From DATFNI01 sp963787205 (GTDB lineage: Bacteria > Bacteroidota > Rhodothermia > Balneolales > DATFMH01): a DNA stretch of 64,000 nucleotides. Position numbers and translations under genes: made by a program. This document shows, piece after piece, positions 9,557-18,151 of this stretch. Location: contig CAWBCD010000010.1 in the NCBI GenBank assembly GCA_963787205.1, positions 62,001 through 126,000 of the forward strand, given 5' to 3'. Position 1 is the first letter of the stretch. Each line of letters opens with the position of its first letter. The notes below the pieces were generated by a model that worked only from the letters and a program-made list of their open reading frames with translations, was not told the origin of the DNA and made no database searches.

Positions 9557-9847
9557 ATGATGGCTGCTTCAAATAAACTTGAAATTATCTTGATATCGAT
9601 GGCGTCCTTTGCCACTGGTCTTGCTGTTGGGATGCTAATGGCCCCCAAATCCGGCAGAGAAAGCCGGGAATGGTTGCAGGATCAGGCAGATCAGGCCGTC
9701 GACTGGGTGGATGAAAAAGGCCACGATGCCATTCACAATACGAGTAAAAAACTCCGCCGGGTGAAGGAAACGATACCGGATTTATACTCCGCCACTGAAG
9801 ATTTAGATCTGGACGACGACGATTTACTAACCGAGAGTCATGCATGA
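9557..9847 (+). CDS. YtxH-domain small membrane protein
   Basis: The 96-residue protein has one N-terminal membrane helix (about 8-28) containing the YtxH signature GLAVGMLMAPKSGRESRE. A charged, mostly helical cytoplasmic tail ends in an acidic run (DLDLDDDDLL). YtxH proteins are general-stress or envelope proteins of unclear function. Two ATGs stand in tandem at 9557 and 9560. Its last 8 bases overlap the start of the DUF2851 gene, so the two are translationally coupled. Confidence 0.85.
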   Translation: MMAASNKLEIILISMASFATGLAVGMLMAPKSGRESREWLQDQADQAVDWVDEKGHDAIHNTSKKLRRVKETIPDLYSATEDLDLDDDDLLTESHA

Positions 9848-11021
9848 ACGGCTCCTACAGTTTATATGGGCCAATCTGTATTTCCGTCAGGGAAATCTGT
9901 TTACGACGGATCGTCAGCCACTGGTAATTCTCAATCCGGGGCGTACGAATAATGGTGATGGCCCTGACTTTAAGCAGGCTTCGATACGGATGGATGACTT
10001 GGTCTTTCACGGAGACATCGAAATCCACCTGGAGTCAAGCGGCTGGTACAACCATCACCATCACGAAGACGCACGCTACGATAAAGTAATCTTACATGTC
10101 GTATTGGATGATAATGACCTGGTTGAGGCGCGACGATCCGATCGGACAATCATCCCGACACTTGTACTGAAGCCATACATCAACGAAAAAACATCGGTCC
10201 TTTTTCGGAAAAGCAGAATAAAAGCAACACTTGCCTGTGCCGGTCTTATCAAAGATGTAGAACATGAAACGGTGAAAAGGCAATGGGCTAAAGCCAGTGA
10301 CCGCTATTTCAATTACAAGATCCGGGAACTTCAAAAAGGTTATGATTCTTCGCTCCCACCATCCGAGGCGTGGCGTCATCTGTTAGCAGAGTCTATTTTC
10401 GATGGTCTGGGCATCGAAAATAATCGATTGCCGATGCGAAGATTATTCCGGTTTTTGAGGGAAACCATGCCAAATCCTAACGCTTTCCCTTTCAGGGACG
10501 TACTGGAGCACGGGTTTTCAATTGCCGGTCTCGATACCGTAACCAATTCCGGCTACCTGACGCGACACGACTGGTCTCTCTCCAATACACGGCCCGCCAA
10601 CCAGCCTGAATCACGTATTCCTCAGGCTATTGCCATGTGGTTCATACTCTGCCAGGTGCCACTGCCGACAATGTTGAATGAACCGGTCAAATCAAGCTGG
10701 ATTCTGCTAACCGACGTTGAAAGTATGACCAAACCAGTCGGTGATGAGAGAAAAAATATTCTCTATGCTACTGTATATATCCCGGCAATTCATATCTTAG
10801 GGTCGCTCTTTCAGGATGATGAATTACTGAAACGCGCTTTTAAAGCTTGGAAAGAGGTGAAAATCAAAGTGCCCGGTTCGATTCTTGGTGCTTTTCAACG
10901 TTCAGGTCTGGGGGATGAGATAATCAGGGATGACCCTGCAACCGTCTACCAGTTCAAGCACCTTTGCAAAGAAGGTCGGTGTAGTGAATGTGAGATCATG
11001 AAAATGATTCTTATACCTTGA
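9840..11021 (+). CDS. DUF2851 family protein
   Basis: This 393-residue soluble protein is recognised as DUF2851 from its N-terminal features: LNPGRTNNGDGPDF (31-44), then GDIEIHLESSGWYNHHHH (59-76). The rest is helical with a Cys-rich end (CKEGRCSECEIMK). The family is common in Bacteroidota and relatives and has no known function; the early Asp/Glu/His residues resemble a nuclease-like core, but that is an inference. Overlap with the YtxH gene suggests joint expression. The C-terminal CxxxxCxxC could bind a metal. Confidence 0.85.
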   Translation: MHERLLQFIWANLYFRQGNLFTTDRQPLVILNPGRTNNGDGPDFKQASIRMDDLVFHGDIEIHLESSGWYNHHHHEDARYDKVILHVVLDDNDLVEARRSDRTIIPTLVLKPYINEKTSVLFRKSRIKATLACAGLIKDVEHETVKRQWAKASDRYFNYKIRELQKGYDSSLPPSEAWRHLLAESIFDGLGIENNRLPMRRLFRFLRETMPNPNAFPFRDVLEHGFSIAGLDTVTNSGYLTRHDWSLSNTRPANQPESRIPQAIAMWFILCQVPLPTMLNEPVKSSWILLTDVESMTKPVGDERKNILYATVYIPAIHILGSLFQDDELLKRAFKAWKEVKIKVPGSILGAFQRSGLGDEIIRDDPATVYQFKHLCKEGRCSECEIMKMILIP

Positions 11022-11071
11022 CTGATGACAGATAATTTGATAAGTTTGGATTCTTTTTGAGATCAGGGTAT

Positions 11072-11142
11072 TGCCCGGTCGTCTAAAGGCAGGACAGCGG
11101 GTTTTGGTCCCGTCAGTGGGGGTTCGAATCCTCCCCGGGCAA
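11072..11142 (+). tRNA. tRNA-Gln (anticodon TTG)
   Basis: A 71-base cloverleaf. The acceptor stem TGCCCGG (11072-11078) pairs with CCGGGCA (11135-11141), followed by discriminator A at 11142. The D stem is GTC/GAC, and the anticodon stem CGGG/CCCG has loop TTTTGGT, placing anticodon TTG at 11104-11106. The T arm contains GGTTCGAATCC. CCA is not encoded. It lies between the DUF2851 and prs genes. Confidence 0.95.
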
Positions 11143-11235
11143 CTCATTTTTAATGAAACCGATCAAGCAATACATTAAGGATGTCGCCAACGGTCATCCT
11201 TTTTATTTATACAAAAACGCCTAACGAACAGACCA

Positions 11236-12168
11236 TTGGAAAAGCCGCTGGCCATATTTGCAGGTCGCAGTAACGCAGCGCTCGCTCGAGCAATTGCTGA
11301 GCAATATGGTACCCATCTCGGTGAAGTGACCATCAAAAATTTCTCAGATGGGGAATTATATGTCAAATTTGAGGAAAGTATCCGGGGAAAGGATGTGTTC
11401 GTCATACAGTCGACACCTCCGCCGGGTGACAACATCATCGAATTACTGATGTTGATCGATGCGGCACGACGTGCCTCGGTGCATCGTCTGACTGCAGTCA
11501 TTCCCTATTTTGGATATGCACGCCAGGATCGTAAAGACCGCCCGCGGGTATCGATCGCATCCAAATTGATGGCCAACCTGTTAACCAAGGCAGGTGCCGA
11601 TCGTATTCTCACCATGGACTTGCATGCACCCCAGATTCAGGGATTTTTCGATATCCCGCTTGATCATCTCTATGCGAGTCGCATCTTCATCGAATACTTC
11701 CATCGCAATCCCATCGATGATCTCGTCGTCGTAGCGCCGGATGTCGGCAGTCTGAAGATGGCCCGAACCTATGCAAAGAGTCTTAACGTCGGTCTGGCGT
11801 TTGTCGATAAGAGACGACCGAAGCAGAATGTTGCCGAGGTAATGAATATCATTGGAGAAGTAAAGGATAAGAATATTTTACTCGTGGATGACCTGGTCGA
11901 CACGGCAGGAACATTAACCAATGGCGCAGCGGCCCTGAAAGAACGAGGCGCAAAAAATATTATCGCAGCATGCGCTCATGCCATGCTGTCGGGTCCGGCA
12001 TATCAGCGACTGGAAGACTCAGCCATTGATACGCTGGTTGTTACAGACACCATACCGTTGAAAAAACCCTCAACTAAAATGAAAGTACTGAGTGTGGCCG
12101 GCATCTTTGCAGAAGCAATCCGCCGTATTCACACCGATGATACTATCAGCTCACTTTTTGATGATTGA
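11236..12168 (+). CDS. prs: Ribose-phosphate pyrophosphokinase (PRPP synthetase)
   Basis: This enzyme makes PRPP from ribose-5-phosphate and ATP for nucleotide, His and Trp synthesis. At 310 residues it has the family length. Motifs: FSDGE (36-40), RQDRKDRPRV (96-105), MDLHAPQIQGFF (127-138), and the PRPP loop NILLVDDLVDTAGTL (213-227). The start is a TTG at 11236. An in-frame stop lies at 11176-11178 with no ATG or GTG between, so the unusual start is forced. It is first in the run prs-rplY-pth, a common bacterial order. Confidence 0.96.
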   Translation: MEKPLAIFAGRSNAALARAIAEQYGTHLGEVTIKNFSDGELYVKFEESIRGKDVFVIQSTPPPGDNIIELLMLIDAARRASVHRLTAVIPYFGYARQDRKDRPRVSIASKLMANLLTKAGADRILTMDLHAPQIQGFFDIPLDHLYASRIFIEYFHRNPIDDLVVVAPDVGSLKMARTYAKSLNVGLAFVDKRRPKQNVAEVMNIIGEVKDKNILLVDDLVDTAGTLTNGAAALKERGAKNIIAACAHAMLSGPAYQRLEDSAIDTLVVTDTIPLKKPSTKMKVLSVAGIFAEAIRRIHTDDTISSLFDD

Positions 12169-12185
12169 AAACATAAAGGCCAACC

Positions 12186-12848
12186 ATGAATAAACCTGAG
12201 AAAGTAGAACTTCAAACGTACCAACGCGAAACTGGCCGACGGAACGCCGAACATTTGCGCAGCGAAAAACGAGTTCCTGCCGTCGTTTATGGACCGGAAT
12301 TAGATGAAAACCGTCACTTCGCTGTTAAAGAATTAGATCTTGAAAAGATCCTGTCCGCCAAAAATCTTGAGATCGTCACTCTTGTGTTCGATGACAAGAC
12401 CAAAATCGACACCATTCTCAAGAAAACTGAATTTCATCCCGTAACGGATCGGGCATTACACGCCGACTTCTATGCTCTGGCTGATAAACATTCTGTTACC
12501 GTTGTCGTACCTCTTGTTTTTGGCGGCACAGCTGTTGGTGTTACCGAAGGCGGACGTCTTTATCGTTCGACCCGCGAACTGCGTGTCACCTGTCTGCCTG
12601 CCGACATACCGGCAAACATTGCTGTAGATATTTCAAAACTGCGTATCGGCAGCACCCTGCACATCCGTGACATTGAAATGGAAGGTGTGGCTCCCGTTGA
12701 TGATCCTGGCCGTACGCTTGCCACTGTTCGTCCGCCACGTACCGGTATCCAGACAACTGTTGGAGCTACCGAAGAGGAAGCAGAGGTTGAAGAAGGAGCA
12801 GAAGTGGAAGAAGGCGCCGAGGCTGAAGCCGAAAACGCTGAAGAATAA
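12186..12848 (+). CDS. rplY: Ribosomal protein L25 (Ctc form)
   Basis: This 50S subunit protein binds 5S rRNA. Its 220 residues comprise an N-terminal L25 domain (about 5-95; RNAEHLRSEKRVPAVVYG near the start) and a C-terminal TL5/Ctc domain (about 100-185). A strongly acidic Glu/Ala tail follows at 187-220. The long two-domain Ctc form with an acidic tail is usual outside the gamma-proteobacteria. It starts 17 bases after prs and is followed 35 bases later by pth. Confidence 0.95.
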   Translation: MNKPEKVELQTYQRETGRRNAEHLRSEKRVPAVVYGPELDENRHFAVKELDLEKILSAKNLEIVTLVFDDKTKIDTILKKTEFHPVTDRALHADFYALADKHSVTVVVPLVFGGTAVGVTEGGRLYRSTRELRVTCLPADIPANIAVDISKLRIGSTLHIRDIEMEGVAPVDDPGRTLATVRPPRTGIQTTVGATEEEAEVEEGAEVEEGAEAEAENAEE

Positions 12849-12883
12849 GCTTCTTTTATGGAAGCTCACCATAGGTTTGGCCT

Positions 12884-13441
12884 ATGCCATTAATCGTCGG
12901 TTTAGGAAATATCGGTAAAGAATACGAAGGAACCCGGCATAACGCCGGGTTCCTTATTGTTGATAAATTGGCGGAAACACTTCGTACTACCTTCAAAGAA
13001 GGAAGAGGACCATTTTTGGCTGCAGAAGGTAATCACCGCGGGAAAAAAGTGATTCTTATCAAACCGACAACATATGTAAACCTGAGTGGACAGGCTGTAT
13101 TACGCGCCATGCGCATTTACGGTATCCTCCTGCAGGATATTCTCATCTGTATAGACGATCTCAACATTCCTATCGGTACCATAAGACTGCGTCCCGGTGG
13201 TGGAGACGGGGGGCACAATGGTCTGAAAAATATCGATCACGAAGTCGGCTCGAAGAAATATTCAAGACTTCGTTTTGGAATCGGGAACGATTATCCTCGC
13301 GGACAACAAGTTGATTTTGTATTATCCTCTTTTGATAAGGAGGAACTCTCCTCTGTGGACGAAGCCGTACTACGCGCTCATGATGCTGCCCTCTGTTTCG
13401 TACGAGAAGGCATTAACCGAGCCATGAATCTCTACAACTGA
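12884..13441 (+). CDS. pth: Peptidyl-tRNA hydrolase
   Basis: This enzyme cleaves peptidyl-tRNA released from stalled ribosomes so that tRNA is recycled. It has 185 residues, the normal length. Catalytic residues visible are Asn9 in VGLGNIG, His19 in TRHNAGF, Asp91/Asp92 in CIDDLNIP, and Asn112 in GGGDGGHNGLKN. It belongs to the conserved prs-rplY-pth cluster and lies 28 bases before hppA. Confidence 0.96.
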   Translation: MPLIVGLGNIGKEYEGTRHNAGFLIVDKLAETLRTTFKEGRGPFLAAEGNHRGKKVILIKPTTYVNLSGQAVLRAMRIYGILLQDILICIDDLNIPIGTIRLRPGGGDGGHNGLKNIDHEVGSKKYSRLRFGIGNDYPRGQQVDFVLSSFDKEELSSVDEAVLRAHDAALCFVREGINRAMNLYN

Positions 13442-13469
13442 GCCAAAAACCTAAACCAAATATGCAACA

Positions 13470-15650
13470 ATGAGTACACTGATTTATTTAATCCCTATTG
13501 CGGGTCTGCTGGGTCTCATCTATACCTTTACTAAATCGGCCTGGGTCGGCCGTCAGGAGGTAGGCACGGATAAAATGGTCACCATATCCGGCCATATTCA
13601 TGACGGGGCAATGGCATTTCTGCGATCTGAATACAAGGTTCTCGTAATTTTTGTGATTTGTGTCGCTATCCTTCTGGGATGGAGTGGAGCCAGCCAGGCC
13701 AATTCATCCTGGTTAGTTGCAGTATCATTCATCACAGGTGCTTTTTGTTCTGCCCTTGCCGGTTTTATCGGAATGCGTGTGGCTACAAAAGCCAACGTCA
13801 GAACGACCAATGCCGCCCGCAGCGGACTAGGCAAGGCTCTTGAAATCGCCTTTGCCGGTGGTTCAGTAATGGGACTCGGCGTTGTGGGTCTTGGAGTGCT
13901 TGGACTCGGTGTACTCTTCATTTTTTACAGTGATCTTTTCGGAACCACCATAAGCGGGATGAATATGGTGATCACAGTCATCACCGGTTTCTCATTTGGA
14001 GCATCTTCCATAGCCCTTTTTGCTCGTGTCGGCGGCGGTATCTATACAAAATCGGCAGACGTTGGTGCAGACTTGGTTGGTAAAGTCGAAGCAGGCATTC
14101 CGGAAGACCATCCGCTCAACCCGGCTACTATCGCCGATAATGTCGGCGATAACGTCGGTGACGTTGCAGGAATGGGCGCTGACCTTTTCGAATCATATGT
14201 TGGCTCAATTGTTGGTACGATGGTCCTTGGCGCCGCTTTTATGGGAGCTAATTTCCACGACAACTGGAACGGTTTGTCTGCCGTATTGCTTCCCCTCTTC
14301 CTTGCAGGAACTGGAATTATCACCTCCATTCTTGGAACCTTTTTTGTAAAAGTGAAAGAAGGCGGAAATCCACAAAAGGCGTTGAACACCGGTGAGTTTG
14401 GCTCCTCTATTGTTATGATCATCGCCACCTATTTCATCACCGTCTGGATGCTTCCTGCCACCTGGACTTACACAGATTACGCCGGCGAAGTTTCCCATTA
14501 CACTGCTGGTGGTGTATTCTGGGCAACGATCATCGGACTTGTCGCCGGGGTATTGATTGGCGTGGTAACAGAATATTTCACAGGAACAGACAAGCGTCCT
14601 GTTCTTTCCATTGCCAGACAATCTGTTACGGGGAGCGCCACCAATATTATTGCTGGGCTGAGTATCGGGATGCTTTCCACTGCTATCCCAATCATCATTC
14701 TTGCTGCTTCCATCATTGGCGCTCACTACTTTGCCGGCCTTTACGGCATTGCTATTGCTGCTGTGGGCATGCTTTCCAACACCGGAATTCAACTTGCTGT
14801 GGATGCCTACGGTCCTATTTCCGATAACGCAGGCGGTATCGCGGAGATGGCAGAACTGCCACACGAAGTCCGCAATCGTACCGATAAGCTTGATGCCGTC
14901 GGCAACACGACCGCCGCCATCGGTAAAGGTTTCGCAATCGGATCGGCTGCTCTTACGGCACTGGCTTTATTCAGTGCTTTTATGCACACGGCACACCTCA
15001 CCACAATCGATGTGTCCAAATCTGAAGTAATGGCCGGCATCTTCCTGGGTGGCATGCTCCCGTTTCTTTTTTCGGCAATTGCCATTAACGCTGTAGGTCG
15101 TGCGGCCATGTCAATGATCAAGGAGGTACGTCGCCAATTCACCAGTATTCCAGTATTGAAAGCGGCACTTGATGTGATGAAGAAAAACGACGGAAAGGAC
15201 ATGTCGGAATGGTCTGAAGAAGATCATAAAATCTTTGAAGCAGCCGACGGCAAGGCCGAGTATGCCGAATGTGTGACCATCGCTACAAAAGCAGCCATCA
15301 AAGAAATGGTTATTCCCGGTGTTCTTGCTGTGGCTATTCCGGTGCTGACCGGTTTCCTCGGTGGTGCCGAAATGCTGGGTGGCCTGCTGACCGGTGTTAC
15401 AGTAACCGGCGTACTGATGGCTATCTTCCAGTCCAATGCCGGCGGCGCCTGGGATAATGCAAAGAAAATGATTGAAGGCGGACTTGTCATCGATGGTCAG
15501 GAATATCGCAAAGGTTCCGATGCACATAAAGCAGCCGTTGTAGGTGATACGGTTGGTGATCCATTCAAGGACACCTCCGGTCCATCCCTCAACATTCTTA
15601 TCAAGCTGATGTCGGTCGTGGCACTGGTCATCGCAGGCCTGCTGCACTGA
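13470..15650 (+). CDS. hppA: Membrane-bound ion-translocating pyrophosphatase, K+-dependent type
   Basis: This integral membrane pump couples pyrophosphate hydrolysis to export of H+ or Na+. The 726 residues include about 16 hydrophobic segments. The substrate site is evident in DVGADLVGKVEAGIPEDHP (197-215) and NVGDNVGDVAGMGADLF (224-240), with further Asp residues near the end (GDTVGDPFKDTSGP). The stretch GNTTAAIGKGFAIGSA (478-493) carries Ala where K+-independent enzymes carry Lys, so the enzyme should need K+. Whether it pumps Na+ or H+ cannot be settled here. A terminator follows immediately. Confidence 0.96.
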   Translation: MSTLIYLIPIAGLLGLIYTFTKSAWVGRQEVGTDKMVTISGHIHDGAMAFLRSEYKVLVIFVICVAILLGWSGASQANSSWLVAVSFITGAFCSALAGFIGMRVATKANVRTTNAARSGLGKALEIAFAGGSVMGLGVVGLGVLGLGVLFIFYSDLFGTTISGMNMVITVITGFSFGASSIALFARVGGGIYTKSADVGADLVGKVEAGIPEDHPLNPATIADNVGDNVGDVAGMGADLFESYVGSIVGTMVLGAAFMGANFHDNWNGLSAVLLPLFLAGTGIITSILGTFFVKVKEGGNPQKALNTGEFGSSIVMIIATYFITVWMLPATWTYTDYAGEVSHYTAGGVFWATIIGLVAGVLIGVVTEYFTGTDKRPVLSIARQSVTGSATNIIAGLSIGMLSTAIPIIILAASIIGAHYFAGLYGIAIAAVGMLSNTGIQLAVDAYGPISDNAGGIAEMAELPHEVRNRTDKLDAVGNTTAAIGKGFAIGSAALTALALFSAFMHTAHLTTIDVSKSEVMAGIFLGGMLPFLFSAIAINAVGRAAMSMIKEVRRQFTSIPVLKAALDVMKKNDGKDMSEWSEEDHKIFEAADGKAEYAECVTIATKAAIKEMVIPGVLAVAIPVLTGFLGGAEMLGGLLTGVTVTGVLMAIFQSNAGGAWDNAKKMIEGGLVIDGQEYRKGSDAHKAAVVGDTVGDPFKDTSGPSLNILIKLMSVVALVIAGLLH

Positions 15651-15670
15651 GAGTGACCTCTGACCTATTT

Positions 15671-15704
15671 AAAAGGCCCCGGGAAGTATTCTGGGGCCTT
15701 TTTT
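15671..15704 (+). terminator. Rho-independent terminator after hppA
   Basis: The ten-base stem AAAAGGCCCC (15671-15680) pairs with GGGGCCTTTT (15693-15702), with a 12-base loop and a run of T to 15704. Confidence 0.88.
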
Positions 15705-15708
15705 GTCG

Positions 15709-15726
15709 GCCGGACTGGCAGTCAGC
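15709..15726. repeat. Degenerate copy of the GCCGGACTG palindrome
   Basis: GCCGGACTG, one base, then CAGTC followed by a diverged end (AGC). The left arm is identical to that of the perfect copy at 15949-15967. It directly follows the hppA terminator. Confidence 0.5.
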
Positions 15727-15948
15727 ATCAATGGCAGAAAAGAGAACATCGTATTACACCCGCTGCATTTTCCCCGTAGCGAGTGCCAATCGCTTACCAG
15801 GATCTTCTCTGGCCGCTCTTGGTAAGAAAAGCATATGGTGACGCCCGTATTACGCCTAAAAAACTATCCGCCTATTTCGCTTTTATTGCGTTTACATCGC
15901 CAATGATCATTTATACGATCGCCCTTATTACATAACACCTTACCACTT

Positions 15949-15967
15949 GCCGGACTGACAGTCCGGC
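15949..15967. repeat. Extragenic palindrome GCCGGACTG-A-CAGTCCGGC
   Basis: A perfect 9-base inverted repeat around a single A, followed by CTACG. Short palindromes of this kind occur dispersed between genes (REP-like). The partner copy is 240 bases away at 15709. Confidence 0.6.
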
Positions 15968-16133
15968 CTACGATATACAATTCAGTTCATATCTCAATAC
16001 TCAAGACCCCATTCTCATTTTAGTAAAAGCGTCTTCTTTACCCGTGTAACAAAGCCAGGATAGCCTCTGGGATTGATCTCCAGGCTTCGACAACAGGATT
16101 ACCATTTGAATCGTAATGATGATAAAAGAGTGT

Positions 16134-16141
16134 TATTTTTG
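16134..16141 (+). promoter_or_regulatory. Possible -7 promoter box (TATTTTTG)
   Basis: TATTTTTG fits TAnnTTTG and lies 34 bases before the ATG at 16176. A well-spaced TTG upstream box is not clear, so this is tentative. Confidence 0.3.
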
Positions 16142-16175
16142 ACACGAATAATTTCAGAAAAAAGATCAAATCAAA

Positions 16176-16838
16176 ATGGATATTCTCAAACTGATCTTCG
16201 AACACGACATGCTGCTGGAAAAACTTTCAGGAGAGCTGGATTCGCGAAATGAGCGGAAGCGTTCATCCACACTCGATGAATTTATGAAACCGGCACCGAC
16301 CTACTCCCGATTTTACATCACCGGCACCAGACTCGAGGGGCCGTTCTTCGGCCTGGATCAGATAGATCATGCTGGACCAGCGCTTGAAGCCGTGGCTCAA
16401 GGCTTTAAGGGTCTGCAATTCACAACCACAGCAGGTCTCCAGCACGAGGATTTCTTATCTGCGCTGGAAGAATTACCGGTTGGCGGGGCTGTAGTGGCCC
16501 ATCATGGCGAGACTGTGACTGGTGTTGATGGACTGATGATCTCTGATAACGAACAATTACGTGACCGGATTTCCGACATGCTCAAATTCCTGGATGCCGG
16601 TCAGCATGTTATCTACAAAGAGAAGGCTCTCAATGGATTTGACCTGCATATTTTCAGCCGGGAAAATCTTTACGAAGCTCTCTTCTATCCCCTGAAATCT
16701 TTGATCGCTCCCGATCTGAGGTTTTTCAGCATCAACGGAAAAAGGGTAACAGGCGAACGGTTTTTCTACTTCGAAACGCATCGGCTCGATCGTCCACCCC
16801 ACGGATTTACCGAAGTCTACCCCGAAACCGTTGTTTGA
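16176..16838 (+). CDS. Hypothetical soluble protein, unrecognised
   Basis: Unrecognised 220-residue protein with no signal peptide or membrane segment. It opens with a helical stretch (MDILKLIFEHDMLLEKL), continues as a mixed alpha/beta protein and ends in a Tyr/Phe/Pro-rich region (FFYFETHRLDRPPHGFTEVY). His-containing stretches such as VVAHHGETVTG (97-107) could be catalytic but match no motif I know. The uniform codon usage and the -7-like box upstream support expression. It stands alone between an element-bearing spacer and the convergent methyltransferase gene. Confidence 0.7.
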   Translation: MDILKLIFEHDMLLEKLSGELDSRNERKRSSTLDEFMKPAPTYSRFYITGTRLEGPFFGLDQIDHAGPALEAVAQGFKGLQFTTTAGLQHEDFLSALEELPVGGAVVAHHGETVTGVDGLMISDNEQLRDRISDMLKFLDAGQHVIYKEKALNGFDLHIFSRENLYEALFYPLKSLIAPDLRFFSINGKRVTGERFFYFETHRLDRPPHGFTEVYPETVV

Positions 16839-17057
16839 TCATTGCCATTTATCCCGATCAGTAAATTGGGACTCTTAATGACAAGTTGAAAGTAAAAAGA
16901 AAAAATTAAAAGGGTCTCATCATTCTACTCCTCTGTGAGATTACCCGGTGTACTTTGTGGTTATTACAGACGCGGAGAAAAACAACCACAGGGAACACAG
17001 GGTAATCACAGAGATTCGGGTGGATTGTCATTTCGACGAGGGGATATCCGGAATTAA

Positions 17058-17843
17058 TCACGATTGGTGGCAAATGAACATAAGCAGCCGGTCGCTTGTG
17101 TCTTCCTCGTAAGGATCACCATTGTAATTACCATAACATTTTACGAGCGTCAGGTTATAGCGGGCCAAATGCTCCTTAAACCAATCCATTCCATAGAGTT
17201 TAACGCGCTCCTGATACTCGCGGATATCTCCGTCTTGTTTGTGAAAGCGGATTGTTTTAACGACCATATTTACGCTTTCATCGATCTCTTTGCTGATATC
17301 ATATCCCAGCGAATCGACGCTGCCGTCCTGATGAGGATTCAGTGACTGCCTCACACCATGGGCATTCAGATAATCTATGACTAAACGACCGGATGGCCGG
17401 AGCATATGGCTCATTGCACGCAGGACACGCACATTCTCAGCCTCATCATCAAAGTAGCCGAACGTGGTAAAGAGATTCAGGATTGCGTCAAACTGTTCAT
17501 CGAGCGGCTCGCGCATGTCATGAATGCGAAAGTCGATTGGCAAGTTCTCATTTTCGGCGCGGGTCCTCGCTTTTTGTATTGCCCTGGCTGATAAATCAAA
17601 ACCAGTGACCTTATACCCACGCCGGGCCATATTCAGGGAATGGCGACCACGACCGCATCCAAAATCGAGGATCTTCCGGTATCGTGCATTCGGCAATTCA
17701 ACCTCGAGAAGATCGGCAAGGCGTGCGGCTTCTTCATCATCACGATAGGCATATAACTTTTCGTAAAGCGAACTGTCAAACCACTCTTCATACCATGAAG
17801 ATGAGGTATCGTCATTATTAATTTCCGTCTGGCTGTCAGGCAT
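17058..17843 (-). CDS. Class I SAM-dependent methyltransferase
   Basis: This is a Rossmann-fold methyltransferase of 261 residues from the ATG at 17843 (MPDSQTEINN). An in-frame ATG at 17894 would add 17 hydrophobic, Cys-rich residues unlike the family. Motif I is ILDFGCGRGRHSLNMARRGY (58-77), followed by the acidic motif VTGFDLS (79-85) and the motif-II-like FDAILNLFTTFGYFDD. This is the Methyltransf_25/SmtA-like type, whose substrates vary widely, so the target is unknown. It is divergent from the FadL gene, with 308 bases between. Confidence 0.88.
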   Translation of the reverse strand: MPDSQTEINNDDTSSSWYEEWFDSSLYEKLYAYRDDEEAARLADLLEVELPNARYRKILDFGCGRGRHSLNMARRGYKVTGFDLSARAIQKARTRAENENLPIDFRIHDMREPLDEQFDAILNLFTTFGYFDDEAENVRVLRAMSHMLRPSGRLVIDYLNAHGVRQSLNPHQDGSVDSLGYDISKEIDESVNMVVKTIRFHKQDGDIREYQERVKLYGMDWFKEHLARYNLTLVKCYGNYNGDPYEEDTSDRLLMFICHQS

Positions 17844-18151
17844 ATTATTAGTCGCAATTAAAAATCGCTGGAAGATACAAAAAAGATAGCACACACCTCT
17901 TTTTGAATCAGTCTAATTGCCATAAATCAAATCTTCAAACTATGCCTCTGATTTTTTTTATCACAAATTAAGACTTTTATGACCGAATAATCAGTGATAT
18001 ACAAATGACTTCACTGGCAAAACATTTTTCTTTTTAAATTTTCTATTATTTTATCAACAATTAGGATTTGGAAACGCTTTTTTAAATATTCACACCAAGC
18101 TATTTTACCTGAGAACACTGATCGATCTTAACATTTGGAGGGTGCCTGTCT
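17844..18151. other. AT-rich divergent intergenic region
   Basis: 308 bases between the divergent methyltransferase and FadL genes. It must contain promoters in both directions. The only clear element is the GGAGGG ribosome site at 18137-18142 for the FadL gene. Confidence 0.5.

Larger units (their letters stand above)
15651..16175. other. Intergenic stretch of 525 bases without a supported gene
   Basis: It contains the hppA terminator, two copies of a GCCGGACTG palindrome and, near its end, a possible -7 box. A 62-codon open frame at 15653-15841 runs through the terminator and is not credible. Confidence 0.7.

Noticed and set aside
14205..14864. Long antisense frame (219 codons) inside hppA
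   Set aside because: It is low-complexity in Gly, Ser and Asn, and lies opposite a clearly conserved membrane pyrophosphatase.
15653..15841. 62-codon frame after hppA
   Set aside because: It spans the terminator and the palindromic repeat and has no ribosome site or signal.
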